Positions 48,052 to 56,951 of a stretch of DNA of 64,000 bases are shown here, one piece after another (position 1 is the stretch's first letter; each line of letters starts with the position of its first letter). The DNA comes from Azospirillaceae bacterium (GTDB lineage: Bacteria; Pseudomonadota; Alphaproteobacteria; Azospirillales; Azospirillaceae): assembly GCA_031291675.1 (NCBI GenBank), contig JARLIO010000030.1:94173-158172 (forward strand), read 5' to 3'. The position numbers and the translations under genes were made by a program. The notes below the pieces were generated by a model. It did not search any database, had not been told where the DNA came from, and saw only the letters and a list, made by a program, of their open reading frames with translations.

Positions 48052-49155
48052 TCAGTGAACGCTGAGCACGTGGCCCTTGACCCCGGTTTTGCTTTGCAGG
48101 CTGGCCGCGAAGGCCCGGGCCTGGGCTTCGGTGTCGAAATCCCCGACGCGCACGATACGCCACTTGTGCTGCTGGGGATCGGTCCAGTCGCTTTCCTCCG
48201 GCTGGTAACCCTGGTGGGTCAACTCGCGTGCCGCCTTGTCGGCGTTGTCGGGCTGGCTGTAGCTGCCGACCTGGACCGTGAAATGGAGCTGTTTGCCATT
48301 CCGCGGTGCGCGGGGGGGCGCCGCTGCCGCAGCCACCAGTGTGGGGGCGTGAGCCGGTGCCGCGGCGGGCGGCACCGGCGCGGCCTGGGCGACAGGCTCG
48401 GGTTGCGGTGCCGCTGGCGCCGGGGCCTGAGGGGCCGGCGCGGCGGGTGCCACGGGGGGCACCGGTTTGTGGACCGATGCCGTTGCGTTCACGGCCACGG
48501 TGGGTGGCGCGGCTGGTGGCGGGCTGGCCGGTTTCGGTGGGGTGATCGCCTCATGGGGGATGGTTGCCACGGCCGGGAGCGGGGCGGCGGCCGGGGGCGG
48601 TATGATCGTGTCGGGTTTTACCGTGGTGATGTCGAAGGGAACGCCGGCGCCGGGTGGTTTCGGCGGGGTGTCGAAGGGCGGCGCCGGTGCGGTCGGGGCT
48701 GCGGGCTGGGGAATGGCCGGTGCCGATACGGCCGGTGCCGGTGGCGGTGGGGCCGCCACCGGTGCTGGTGCCGGCGGGGGCGGCGCGGCCTCGCCCGGGC
48801 TGGGGGATGATCCGGTCGTGGTCGGCGGTGGCGTCACGGGATCGGCCACCGGGGCCGGGGCGGGTTTCACCGCTGCGGCCGCCGGCGCCGGGGCGGCCAT
48901 CCGCGGCGGCGCTTTGGCGTCGGGTTGGGGCGCGGTCGGCGTCTGCGCGACCACCAGGCGGGCGGCCGGGGGCGCCGACCCACCGAATTGGGTGCTGACA
49001 TAGGCGCCGGCAGCGAAGACCCCGAGCAGCGCCACCGCTTTCAGCAAGGTGGTCAGGATGGCGGTGCTCCGGGGCGGTCGGGTCTTGCCGCTACCGGCTC
49101 GATCCCGTGCCATGGCCAAATCCGGCTGCGACTTGACCGGTCGATCCAAAGTCAT
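48052..49155 (-). CDS. SPOR-domain protein
   Basis: 367 residues with a type II membrane topology: short cytoplasmic tail, one helix (ILTTLLKAVALLGVFAAGAYVS, about 33-54), a very Pro/Ala-rich periplasmic linker of more than 220 residues, and a C-terminal SPOR domain (FTVQVGSYSQPDNADKAARELTHQGY...WRIVRVGDFDTEAQARAFAASL). SPOR domains bind denuded peptidoglycan at division sites, so a cell-division role is likely. It is placed upstream of tatA on the opposite side from hdaA. Length of the linker is unusual but in keeping with the family. Confidence 0.88.
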   Translation of the reverse strand: MTLDRPVKSQPDLAMARDRAGSGKTRPPRSTAILTTLLKAVALLGVFAAGAYVSTQFGGSAPPAARLVVAQTPTAPQPDAKAPPRMAAPAPAAAAVKPAPAPVADPVTPPPTTTGSSPSPGEAAPPPPAPAPVAAPPPPAPAVSAPAIPQPAAPTAPAPPFDTPPKPPGAGVPFDITTVKPDTIIPPPAAAPLPAVATIPHEAITPPKPASPPPAAPPTVAVNATASVHKPVPPVAPAAPAPQAPAPAAPQPEPVAQAAPVPPAAAPAHAPTLVAAAAAPPRAPRNGKQLHFTVQVGSYSQPDNADKAARELTHQGYQPEESDWTDPQQHKWRIVRVGDFDTEAQARAFAASLQSKTGVKGHVLSVH

Positions 49156-49209
49156 GCTGCTGGGGTATCCACTCTCATGATCGGGGGGGCTGGCATGCTT
49201 GATCCCGTA

Positions 49210-49461
49210 TCAGCCCTCAATCTTGTGCGGATCGGACTCGCGGACGGTTTGCGCGGTGGCGTCGGCCGACGTCGACCCGGCCGCCGGCGCGATCGGCGCC
49301 TGGGCTGCCGTTGCCGGCGGCGTTTCGTCCTTCATGCCATTGCGGAACGCCTTGACGCCTTTGGCAACGTCGCCCATCACCGTGGGCAGGCGACCGGCAC
49401 CAAAAATGATCAGGACGATCAGCAGAACGATGATCCAATGCCAGGCGCTGAACGAGCCCAT
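49210..49461 (-). CDS. tatA: Sec-independent protein translocase TatA
   Basis: An 83-residue pore subunit of the twin-arginine exporter: hydrophobic helix [22 protein letters not shown], the FGxxxLP hinge, then amphipathic helix [18 protein letters not shown] and an Ala-rich tail. TatB and TatC are not adjacent, unlike in many bacteria, so they must be encoded elsewhere. Confidence 0.93.
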   Translation of the reverse strand: MGSFSAWHWIIVLLIVLIIFGAGRLPTVMGDVAKGVKAFRNGMKDETPPATAAQAPIAPAAGSTSADATAQTVRESDPHKIEG

Positions 49462-49640
49462 GGCGGCTCTCCCTCTTGTTGGTCGGCGGTCCGGCAGCGT
49501 CGGCGACGCGGCTCAAGCCTGTTTCACCGCCGTTATATAACAACCGCGTTCGCGGCGGTACCGTGGCGACCGCTCCCCGGCACCAACACAGGCACCAACA
49601 CAGGCTGGTCCGCAGTCGCCTGTTGCGCTACCATGCCGTC

Positions 49641-50378
49641 ATGCCTCATCGCAACACGCTGATCCTTACCGGTGCCAGCCGTGGCATCGGCCATGCGACC
49701 GTCAAGCGCTTCTCGGAAGCCGGCTGGCGCGTCGTGACCTGTTCGCGCGACGGCATTCCCCCGGAATGCCGCTATGACCCGAACTGGACCCATCACATCG
49801 TTGCCGATCTGGGTGATCCCGATAGCCGCCAGAGCTTCATCACCGAGGCCAATCGGATTCTGGGCTCCGATCCGTTGCACGCGCTGGTCAACAATGCGGG
49901 GGTTTCGCCCAAGACGCCGATCAAGGAGCGGCTGGGCGTCCTTAACGGCGATCTGAACGCCTGGCGCGGTGTGTTCGAGCTCAACTTTTTCACGCCGCTG
50001 ATTTTGGCCCGCGGTTTCGCCGCGGCCTTGGCCAAAGGCAAAGGGGCGATCGTCAATATCACCTCGATCGCCGGGCATGCCGTTCATCCGTTTGCGGGCT
50101 CGGCCTACAGCACCTCAAAGGCCGCCTTGTCGGGGCTGACCCGTGAGATGGCGGTGGAATTCGCCGAGTTGGGGGTCCGGGTCAACGCCGTGGCGCCGGG
50201 TGAGATTGAAACCGCGATGCTGTCGCCGGAAACCGACATGCTGATCCCACGGATTCCACTGCACCGGCTGGGCCAGCCCGACGACGTTGCCGGCGCGATC
50301 TATTACCTGTGCTCCCCGGAATCGGGCTATGTCACCGGGACCGAGTTGTTCGTCACCGGTGGCCAGCACCTCTATTGA
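49641..50378 (+). CDS. Short-chain dehydrogenase/reductase
   Basis: A 245-residue NAD(P)-dependent SDR. Cofactor motif TGASRGIGHA, NNAG at about residue 83, the Ser-Tyr-Lys triad in NITSIAG and YSTSKAAL, and a C-terminal YVTGTELFVTGGQHLY. The start ATG 49641 gives the standard length. Just upstream, 49579-49602 holds a 12-base unit (caccaacacagg) repeated twice. Substrate unknown. Confidence 0.9.
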   Translation: MPHRNTLILTGASRGIGHATVKRFSEAGWRVVTCSRDGIPPECRYDPNWTHHIVADLGDPDSRQSFITEANRILGSDPLHALVNNAGVSPKTPIKERLGVLNGDLNAWRGVFELNFFTPLILARGFAAALAKGKGAIVNITSIAGHAVHPFAGSAYSTSKAALSGLTREMAVEFAELGVRVNAVAPGEIETAMLSPETDMLIPRIPLHRLGQPDDVAGAIYYLCSPESGYVTGTELFVTGGQHLY

Positions 50379-50526
50379 GCAGCCGGCGTCGCCCTGGTAA
50401 CGCCCGACGGCCCGCGGTAATTGTCGCAGGTCATGGGTGCCGCTTGCCCTGTTCCTCCGGCGAATTCTAGTCTATCTGGGCTTCAATAGGGCGTCGCACG
50501 GTCAAGGGAGCGGCCAAAAGAACGAA

Positions 50527-51420
50527 ATGAGACCAAACATTCAATTGCTTCAGTCCTTTGTCGCGGTCGCCGAGACAAAGAGCTTTACGCTTGCTGCGAA
50601 AAAACTCGATGTCAGTCAATCAACCATCAGCAGCCAAATTCAGCGTCTGGAGGAAAGCCTGGGGCGGCATTTGTTTGCTCGCAATACGCATTTCGTCGTG
50701 CCCACGCCGGACGGCGACGCGTTGTTGGGTTTTGCCCGAGATGTGCTTGAGGCCACGGCTCGGCTGGATCAGTTCCTGAGCGGCAGCGAACTGAGGGGGC
50801 GCGTCCGACTCGGCGCCTGCGAAGATTTTGCTTTGTTCGGACTGGCCGCTGTGCTGGCGGATTTTGCACGCAGACACAACTCGGTCGATGTCGAGTTGAC
50901 GATCGGCCTGAGCCAGGTTCTCTACAGCCGCTTCGACGCCGGGGAACTGGACGTCATTTTTACCAAACGTCGCCCGGGTGATGGCCGAGGGGTGGTGGCG
51001 TGGCGCGAACAACTGGTTTGGATTGGCCGGCCCGGCTTCGAGGTCGACGATATGGCCCCGTTGCCCCTGGTGATGCTGCCGCCGCCCAGCCTGACCCGGA
51101 TGCAGACCCTGGGGGCCCTGGAGAAGGCCGGCCGGTCCTGGCGCATCGCCTGTACCAGCGCCAGCCTGATTGGATTGCGCGCGGCGGCGATGGCAGGTCT
51201 GGGCGTTGCGGCTCATTCGACACGCCTGATTTCGCCGGGCTTGGTTGCATTACCCTTTTCCGGCGCCTTGCCCGAGATTGGCGAGATCGAATATGTCGCG
51301 ATCGGCCCCAGTGGGCATCAGATTGCCTCAGCCTTGATTGCCGCCATCGTCTCCGACACCGAGCGCCTGCAGGCGCTGCCAAAGAGCGAGGAACTTCTTA
51401 GCTTCAACAATTTGGGTTGA
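50527..51420 (+). CDS. LysR family regulator near the formyl-CoA cluster
   Basis: 297 residues, with helix-turn-helix IQLLQSFVAVAETKSFTLAAKKLDVSQSTISSQIQRLEESLGRHLFARN and an effector-binding domain (RLGACEDFALFGLAAVLADFARRH). The start is ATG 50527, where the family domain begins. It is convergent with the antiporter gene at 51.9-53.3 kb, and is the nearest regulator to the CoA-transferase cluster, so it may control it; this is inference from position. Confidence 0.85.
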   Translation: MRPNIQLLQSFVAVAETKSFTLAAKKLDVSQSTISSQIQRLEESLGRHLFARNTHFVVPTPDGDALLGFARDVLEATARLDQFLSGSELRGRVRLGACEDFALFGLAAVLADFARRHNSVDVELTIGLSQVLYSRFDAGELDVIFTKRRPGDGRGVVAWREQLVWIGRPGFEVDDMAPLPLVMLPPPSLTRMQTLGALEKAGRSWRIACTSASLIGLRAAAMAGLGVAAHSTRLISPGLVALPFSGALPEIGEIEYVAIGPSGHQIASALIAAIVSDTERLQALPKSEELLSFNNLG

Positions 51421-51643
51421 ACGAATGGCTTGATGGGGAACCTGCGCTTTTGCCGGGACCGATACCACATCGCCATCGCCGTGGGTTGGCGCTTATGCGG
51501 CCGGTGCGTATCTGTTGTGTTGTCCCGTGCGCGGACAAAACATCGGGTCCCTCTTCTAAAACGACCGCTGCGGGCCAATCTGTTGGGCAGAGACATCCGA
51601 TCTGTCGACAGATCGCACCGGCGGCCTTTGCAAGGGGAAGACG

Positions 51644-51799
51644 ATGACAGCAACCGTGATCTACCTCCACCCACCCCGGACCATCGAAAACCGCAGCGGC
51701 AATCTCTGGGTGCGGGTTGTCAGCCTATGGACGCGGTGCTTCGACAGGTGGGTCACGATGGCTGAGCACAATTCCGGGACCGAACATCTGAGCTATTAA
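51644..51799 (+). CDS. Small hypothetical protein (51 residues)
   Basis: A short open frame encoding MTATVIYLHPPRTIENRSGN and ending in GTEHLSY, preceded by AAGGGGAAG. It is protein-like (mixed hydrophobic, aromatic and charged residues, two Trp in LWVRVVSLW) and lies in the otherwise empty gap between LysR and the antiporter. Below usual length cut-offs. No family recognised. Confidence 0.45.
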   Translation: MTATVIYLHPPRTIENRSGNLWVRVVSLWTRCFDRWVTMAEHNSGTEHLSY

Positions 51800-51966
51800 C
51801 CGGTTCGCGGAATGCCGGATCGCGGGATCGGGGCCATCCGGTCTCGGCGGGGGCATCATCAGCGCCGGGAATATCCGGGCCGGAGTGGTCGCTTTTTTGG
51901 CACCACCATCCCAGCCCGGGCCGTTCGACGACAATAATGGAATCGACGTTGGGTCGCGTCGGGCGG

Positions 51967-53295
51967 TTAAGCGGCGAGGACGCTCCCACTTGCCGGGATC
52001 GTGGATGACTGGGCATTTTCCGCCGCAGCGGCCGCTCGGTGGGTCGCGGCGATGAAATTGCGCCGTGCCGGACGCAGTATCGTGACGGCGTAGACGGCGC
52101 CGAGCAAATTCATCGTCATCGAGATATCGAACACCATGGCCCAGCCCCAATGCGCGGCCACGACGGCAAAGATCGGCACGAAGATCGCCGCACAGCCTTT
52201 GGCCGTATAGAGCATCCCCGAATTTGACGCGGCGAAGCCGCCCCCGAAGGTATCACCGGCCGTTGCCGGGAAATTCGAATAGATTTCGCCGAAACAGCCG
52301 AAATAGAGGCCGCTGATCACGACGAAGACGACGGGATTCTGGCCATAGTGGCCGACGGTAAAGAGGAAGACGGCCCCCAAGGTGAAGCAGATGAACATAT
52401 CCCATTCGCGACCGATGTGATCGGCGATGAAGCCGAAGAAGGGCCGGCCGCAGCCGTCAAGGATACGGTTGATGGCGATGGCGAAGGTCAAGGCCGGTAA
52501 TGTAATGCCACCCAGGGTTACCGGTGTGACGTCGATGCCGAAATCCTTGGCAATCGGGCCAATTTGTGCGGCAAAGCTGATGCCACTGGCGGCAACACAG
52601 ACGAACAGGGGATAGATCATCCAGAACATCCCCGAGCGCAGCACCTCGGCCGGCTTGAAGTCACGGGCCGAACGTTTCGCGTTGCGGACCACGACCTTGA
52701 CCTTGGGCGCCTGGCGCAGGAGGAAGGAGAACGCGAAAATGATCAGGCCCTGGCCGATGCCGAAATACAAAAAGGCATTTTCGTAGCCACCTGCGGCGAT
52801 CATCCGCGAAATTGGCACGACGGTGATCGCAGCGCCGGCGCCAAAGCCCGCCGCGGTGATACCGGCCGCAAGGCCACGACGATAGGGGAACCATTTCAAC
52901 GCGTTGCCAACGCTGGTGCCATACACCGCGGCCGCACCACAGGCCGCCATCACCGATGAAATGTAAAAGACGATCAGCGATGACGCGAAGGCGTTGATCA
53001 CCCAGGAACCGCCAACAAGAAAAGAACCACACAACACGACGGTGCGCGGGCCATATTTGTCTACGAAGTACGCTTCGATCGGCGTCATCCAGGTTTCCAG
53101 GAAGATAAAGATCGTAAAGGCGACCTGAATCGATGCCCGTTCCCATCCGAATTTGGCACTGATCGGATTGACGAAGAGCGTCCAGCCATACTGAAGGTTG
53201 GCGATCATCATCATGCACATCACACCAGAAAACAATTGTATCCAGGGGTTGTAGATTATCCCTTGCTGTTTTGCCGACTTTTCCTCACCAGGCAT
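51967..53295 (-). CDS. oxlT: Oxalate/formate-type MFS antiporter
   Basis: A 442-residue 12-helix transporter resembling Oxalobacter OxlT. OxlT motifs align: LQYGWTLFVNPI, YFVDKYGPRTVVL, WFPYRRGLAAGITAAGFGAG, and the two charged residues important in OxlT, Arg in GCGRPFFGF (OxlT Arg272 region) and Lys in MLYTAKGCAAIF (OxlT Lys355 region). It would exchange oxalate (or another small dicarboxylate or hydroxyacid) for formate across the inner membrane. AAGGAAG precedes ATG 53295. It is the last gene in the cluster, 400 bases after frc, so may have its own promoter. Confidence 0.85.
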   Translation of the reverse strand: MPGEEKSAKQQGIIYNPWIQLFSGVMCMMMIANLQYGWTLFVNPISAKFGWERASIQVAFTIFIFLETWMTPIEAYFVDKYGPRTVVLCGSFLVGGSWVINAFASSLIVFYISSVMAACGAAAVYGTSVGNALKWFPYRRGLAAGITAAGFGAGAAITVVPISRMIAAGGYENAFLYFGIGQGLIIFAFSFLLRQAPKVKVVVRNAKRSARDFKPAEVLRSGMFWMIYPLFVCVAASGISFAAQIGPIAKDFGIDVTPVTLGGITLPALTFAIAINRILDGCGRPFFGFIADHIGREWDMFICFTLGAVFLFTVGHYGQNPVVFVVISGLYFGCFGEIYSNFPATAGDTFGGGFAASNSGMLYTAKGCAAIFVPIFAVVAAHWGWAMVFDISMTMNLLGAVYAVTILRPARRNFIAATHRAAAAAENAQSSTIPASGSVLAA

Positions 53296-53698
53296 TTGTT
53301 TCTTCCTTATCTTGAACGACTTCCGCGCCTTTTGCTCTTCTTGGAGGGGCCGATGTCGATCGGCGGCTTCTATGACAGGTTGCGCGCCGATGTCGGATCA
53401 TAGGTCATTCTCAGTGCAATTTCTCGCTCTTCAACGGGGCTCGCTTGCGGTATCAGTGTCGCCAACAGATCGCGGCACGGAAGACAGCTCAATCTGTGAC
53501 AAATGGGATTGCAACAAGTCGTGATGGCGAAATAGGAGGTAGAAACAAGTGATTCCTCTACCTCCTATTCTCTTGTGCGGCGGCATCATCATCCCGATAT
53601 CGGGATCATCGGCCAGGATTTCGCCATCATGGAGGGGTGGTGCTGAAGAGCGAGATCTCTACTGTGGCGCCGTGAAGATGGTTCCTACGATCGCGGTA
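53296..53698 (-). other. Gap between frc and the antiporter gene
   Basis: About 400 bases, no gene. It contains the 13-bp-arm inverted repeat at 53531-53569. The remaining 235 bases next to the antiporter start probably contain its promoter; no box was recognised. Confidence 0.4.
53531..53569. repeat. Perfect inverted repeat between frc and oxlT
   Basis: AATAGGAGGTAGA (53531-53543) and TCTACCTCCTATT (53557-53569) are exact reverse complements, separated by 13 bases. Read on the minus strand it follows frc by about 130 bases, so it could be the frc terminator (no long T-run), a processing hairpin, or an operator for oxlT. Confidence 0.75.
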
Positions 53699-54949
53699 TC
53701 AGATGACATGATTGGTGTGTAATTCCGAGATATAGTGGTCGGAATACCCCATCTCCGTCAGAACCTGATCAGAATGCTCGCCAAGGAGTGGTGATTCCGT
53801 GACCTCGATTTTAAGATCGGAGAATTTAATCGGACTGCCGACCGTCAGATATTTTCCGCGAACCTTGTGATCGACTTCAACGATCGTGCCGCTGGCACGC
53901 AGCGAGGGATCGTTGGCAACCTCTTTCATCGTCAGCACCGGCGCGCACGGAATGTTGAATTTTCGCAGAATATCAACGGCTTCGAACTTGCTCTTGTCCG
54001 CGAGCCAGGTTTCGATATAGGCGAAGATGTCGAAAATCTTGTCCTGACGGGCCTTGGCGGTGCAGTAAGCGGGATCCTTGGCCCATTCCGGCTTGCCAAT
54101 CGCCTGGCAGGTTGCCTCCCAGGCCTGCTCCTGGATCGTGAAATAGATGTACGCGTTTTGATCGGCCGGGGCGCCCTTGCACTTCAGCACCCAGCCAGGC
54201 TGACCGCCACCGCCGGCATTGCCGCCGCGCGGAACGACATCGCTGAACTTGCCGTGGGGGTACTGCGGATATTCCTCGAGAACGCCGGTGCGGTCGAGGC
54301 GCTGTTGATCGCGCAACTTGACCCGGCACAGATTGACAACGCAATCTTGCATTGCCGCGGAGACCTTTTGGCCCTTGCCCGTCTTGTTACGCTGATGCAG
54401 GGCGGCCAGAATGCCAATCGCCAGGTGCATGCCGGTGTTGCTGTCGCCCAGGGCTGCAGCACTGACCAGAGGCGGGCCTTCCTCAAAACCGGTCGTGGAT
54501 GCCGCACCGCCGGCGCATTGGGCGACATTTTCATAAACCTTGAGGTCTTCGTAATGGTGGCCATCGCTGAAGCCTTTGACCGAGGCCAGGATCATCCGTG
54601 GATTGAGTTCCTGGATGTGTTCCCAGGTGAAGCCCATCCGGTCGAGCGCGCCCGGACCAAAATTCTCGACCATGACGTCGGACATTTTGATCAGCTTCTC
54701 GAGGATGTCTTTGCCTTGTGGTTTCTTGGTGTCCAGGGTCAACGAGCGCTTGTTGCCGTTCAGCATCGTGAAATACAGGGCGTCGGCACCCGGAATGTCA
54801 CGCAGTTGATTGCGGGTGACGTCACCGCTGCCGGGACGTTCCACCTTGATGACGTCGGCGCCGAACCAGGCCAACAATTGCGTGCAGGCAGGGCCTGCCT
54901 GGACGTGGGTGAAGTCGATGATGCGAATGCCGTCAAGTGGTTTTGTCAT
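53699..54949 (-). CDS. frc: Formyl-CoA:oxalate CoA-transferase
   Basis: A class III CoA-transferase that moves CoA from formyl-CoA to oxalate, giving oxalyl-CoA and formate. With the start at ATG 54949 it has 416 residues, the same as E. coli YfdW/Frc, and aligns along the whole length: [58 protein letters not shown] (nucleophile corresponding to Asp169), the glycine loop [12 protein letters not shown], and [17 protein letters not shown]. The match to a characterised family is strong. Some Frc homologues accept other acids, so 2-hydroxyacids cannot be excluded. Confidence 0.93.
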   Translation of the reverse strand: MTKPLDGIRIIDFTHVQAGPACTQLLAWFGADVIKVERPGSGDVTRNQLRDIPGADALYFTMLNGNKRSLTLDTKKPQGKDILEKLIKMSDVMVENFGPGALDRMGFTWEHIQELNPRMILASVKGFSDGHHYEDLKVYENVAQCAGGAASTTGFEEGPPLVSAAALGDSNTGMHLAIGILAALHQRNKTGKGQKVSAAMQDCVVNLCRVKLRDQQRLDRTGVLEEYPQYPHGKFSDVVPRGGNAGGGGQPGWVLKCKGAPADQNAYIYFTIQEQAWEATCQAIGKPEWAKDPAYCTAKARQDKIFDIFAYIETWLADKSKFEAVDILRKFNIPCAPVLTMKEVANDPSLRASGTIVEVDHKVRGKYLTVGSPIKFSDLKIEVTESPLLGEHSDQVLTEMGYSDHYISELHTNHVI

Positions 54950-54999
54950 GATCATTGTGCCATCGTTAGAAGTGTGACGTGTCATCGTTGAGGAGGGAG

Positions 55000-55051
55000 C
55001 GCGTTTCCGAGAACAGGAGACCATCATGAAATATTGTTCTCAGAAAACGCG
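55000..55051 (-). repeat. Stem-loop in the ThDP gene-frc intergenic region
   Basis: On the minus strand CGCGTTTTCTGAGAACA pairs with TGTTCTCGGAAACGCG around a 19-base loop: a stem of about 16 bp with one bulge. It begins 10 bases after the ThDP-gene stop and ends about 50 bases before the frc start. There is no T-run, so an mRNA stability or attenuation element is more likely than a simple terminator. Confidence 0.65.
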
Positions 55052-55061
55052 TTAATTTGCG

Positions 55062-56783
55062 CTATTTGTACATAGTTTGGCGCGATGTTCCCGGAGAGAA
55101 GACTTCCGGATCGACCCAGACGTTAATCAGGGCGCATTTCCCGGAGTCGCGAGCGCGTCGTAGTGCCGGCTGGATCTGATCGGGATCGCGGACATCTTCG
55201 CCGTAACCACCCAGCATCTTGGCAAACTCGCCATAGGGGATGTCGCCGAGCTTGGTGGCGACGTCGCCATATTCGGCACCCAGATGTGATTTGGTACCGA
55301 ACCGCGGCTGGTTCATGTAGGAGTTGTTGCCGATGATCCCGATGAAGGGAAGATTGAACCGGACGCAGGTTTCGAAATCAAAGCCGGTCATCGCGAAGGA
55401 GCCATCACCGAACAGGCCAACAACCTCCTGATCCGGGTGGGCCACCTTGGCGGCCATCGCAAACGGCGTACCCACGCCAAGCGTGCCCATCGGCCCTGTG
55501 TCGAACCATTTCCCCGCGGCTTTGGGCAGAATAACCGGGCCGGCAAAGGTCAACACGTCGCCGGCATCGCCGATGAAAATGCTGTCCTTGGTCAGGAACT
55601 CGTTGATTTCATAGGCCAGACGCAGCGGGTGGATGGGACGGGAATTGCTGTGCAGTTTCGTGGCCAGGACCTCGCCGGCCTTGCGCTCCAGGACGCGCAA
55701 ATGCTCAAGCCAGGGTTCACGCCGACGGGCGCCGTTGTCTTTGGACGAGCCCAGGATCTCCAGAACCTTCTTCATCACCTCGCCGGTATCGCCGACGATG
55801 CCGACGGTGACGTCATGGTTCTTGCCCACCATGCGATAGTCGAGATCGATCTGGACGATCGGGGTGTTGGCGGGCAGGCTCTTGCCATACCCCATGCGAA
55901 AGTCGAAGGGCAGGCCGAACACCACGATCAGATCAGCCTTTTCAAAGGCATTTCGTCGGGTGTGCTGGAAGCCGTGCGGGTTTTCGGCGGTGAAGGTGCC
56001 GCGGGCCGAGCCGCTGGCGAACGCCGGCAAGTTCAACTGGCGGCAGAACTCAACGGCGACGTCGCTTGCCTTGCACGTCCACAACTGGGATCCGAACAGG
56101 ACGCAGGGCCGTTCGGAAGCCGCCAACATCGTGGCCAGCCGTTCGACATCGTTGGCATTGCCATAGGTCTTGGTCGAGGCCTTGTAATGCCCGGCGACCG
56201 GGACGCGGGCCTTCGAGACGTCGATCGAACTGCGCAGGACGTCGACGGGCATCTCAAGATAGGACGGGCCTGGCGCGCCGTTGTAACATTCGCGGAATGC
56301 CATGCTGGTCATTTCGGCGACCTGGGCGGTGCTCGGGACGACCTCGGCAAATTTGGTGATTGGCCGCAGGATCGCGGTATGCGGCAGATCGCCGAGACAG
56401 TTCCTGCGGCGTTGGTCGGACTGCATGAAGCCGCCAATCAGCAGCATCGCGCTTTCCGACCCGAACGCGTTGGCAACGCCGGAGATCGCGTTGGTGGTGC
56501 CGATCCCGGCCGTGACCACGGCGACGCCAGTCTTCCCGGTGATCCGCGAATAGCCTTCCGCGGCATGCGCGGCGACCTGCTCGTGGCGGACATCAATGAT
56601 CTTGATGCCTTCGTTGATGCAACCATCATAGACGTCGACGATCTCGCCGCCGGTCAGGGTAAAGATGACGTCGACGCCTTCGGCTTTGAGGGCTTTGCCC
56701 AGCAACCGTCCGCCGGTGATCGTTTCATTGCCGCCGGATGCAGGCGTGGTGCCGCCGGCACCAGCCGTTACGGTTTGGTCCAT
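55062..56783 (-). CDS. ThDP-dependent enzyme: 2-hydroxyacyl-CoA lyase/oxalyl-CoA decarboxylase-like
   Basis: 573 residues with the three-domain thiamine diphosphate fold. The catalytic Glu is in VRHEQVAAHAAEGY and the ThDP/Mg motif in LFGDGSFAMTGFDFETCVRFNLP...NNSY. It ends ...SPGTSRQTMYK. The usual label next to frc would be oxalyl-CoA decarboxylase, but the Tyr-Glu motif of Oxalobacter OXC (YEEMDQ) is not present: the region reads RRRNCLGDLPHTAILRPITKF. The neighbouring CoA-transferases make a CoA-thioester substrate and formyl-CoA as product likely. A 2-hydroxyacyl-CoA lyase that cleaves to an aldehyde or ketone plus formyl-CoA fits. GGGAGAAG precedes the start. Specific activity unproven. 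Confidence 0.75.
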   Translation of the reverse strand: MDQTVTAGAGGTTPASGGNETITGGRLLGKALKAEGVDVIFTLTGGEIVDVYDGCINEGIKIIDVRHEQVAAHAAEGYSRITGKTGVAVVTAGIGTTNAISGVANAFGSESAMLLIGGFMQSDQRRRNCLGDLPHTAILRPITKFAEVVPSTAQVAEMTSMAFRECYNGAPGPSYLEMPVDVLRSSIDVSKARVPVAGHYKASTKTYGNANDVERLATMLAASERPCVLFGSQLWTCKASDVAVEFCRQLNLPAFASGSARGTFTAENPHGFQHTRRNAFEKADLIVVFGLPFDFRMGYGKSLPANTPIVQIDLDYRMVGKNHDVTVGIVGDTGEVMKKVLEILGSSKDNGARRREPWLEHLRVLERKAGEVLATKLHSNSRPIHPLRLAYEINEFLTKDSIFIGDAGDVLTFAGPVILPKAAGKWFDTGPMGTLGVGTPFAMAAKVAHPDQEVVGLFGDGSFAMTGFDFETCVRFNLPFIGIIGNNSYMNQPRFGTKSHLGAEYGDVATKLGDIPYGEFAKMLGGYGEDVRDPDQIQPALRRARDSGKCALINVWVDPEVFSPGTSRQTMYK

Positions 56784-56811
56784 CTTGTGCTTCTCCCGAA
56801 GTAGAGTGAGG

Positions 56812-56835
56812 ATATCGAAACGTTCGTTTCGATAT
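56812..56835. promoter_or_regulatory. Operator-like palindrome upstream of the ThDP enzyme gene
   Basis: Perfect arms ATATCGAAACG and CGTTTCGATAT separated by TT, 29-52 bases before the start codon (minus strand). The position suits a repressor site over the promoter. The half-site TCGAAACG recurs at 58236-58243, upstream of the CoA-transferase gene. The binding protein is not known. Confidence 0.6.
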
Positions 56836-56858
56836 TATTGTCGATGAATGGTGCGTAT

Positions 56859-56880
56859 TATTGTCAAGAATCTGACAATA
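56859..56880. repeat. Short inverted repeat downstream of the CoA-transferase
   Basis: TATTGTCA and TGACAATA flank AGAATC, in an AT-rich stretch 70 bases after the CaiB-type gene and 75-97 bases before the ThDP-enzyme gene start. It could be a weak terminator for the first or a second operator for the next. Confidence 0.45.
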
Positions 56881-56951
56881 GAGACGACAAAAGGAATGAG
56901 AATGACGATTCCGTCGTTATTTCTTGAGTACGCGACGTTTTGGCATTTGTA

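Noticed and set aside
55062..56783. Calling the ThDP enzyme oxc outright because it neighbours frc
   Set aside because: The Tyr-Glu region typical of oxalyl-CoA decarboxylase is not seen, so the specific name is withheld.
55437..56804. 455-residue plus-strand frame opposite the ThDP enzyme
   Set aside because: Shadow frame; the minus-strand protein has full ThDP-enzyme motifs and its own ribosome-binding site.
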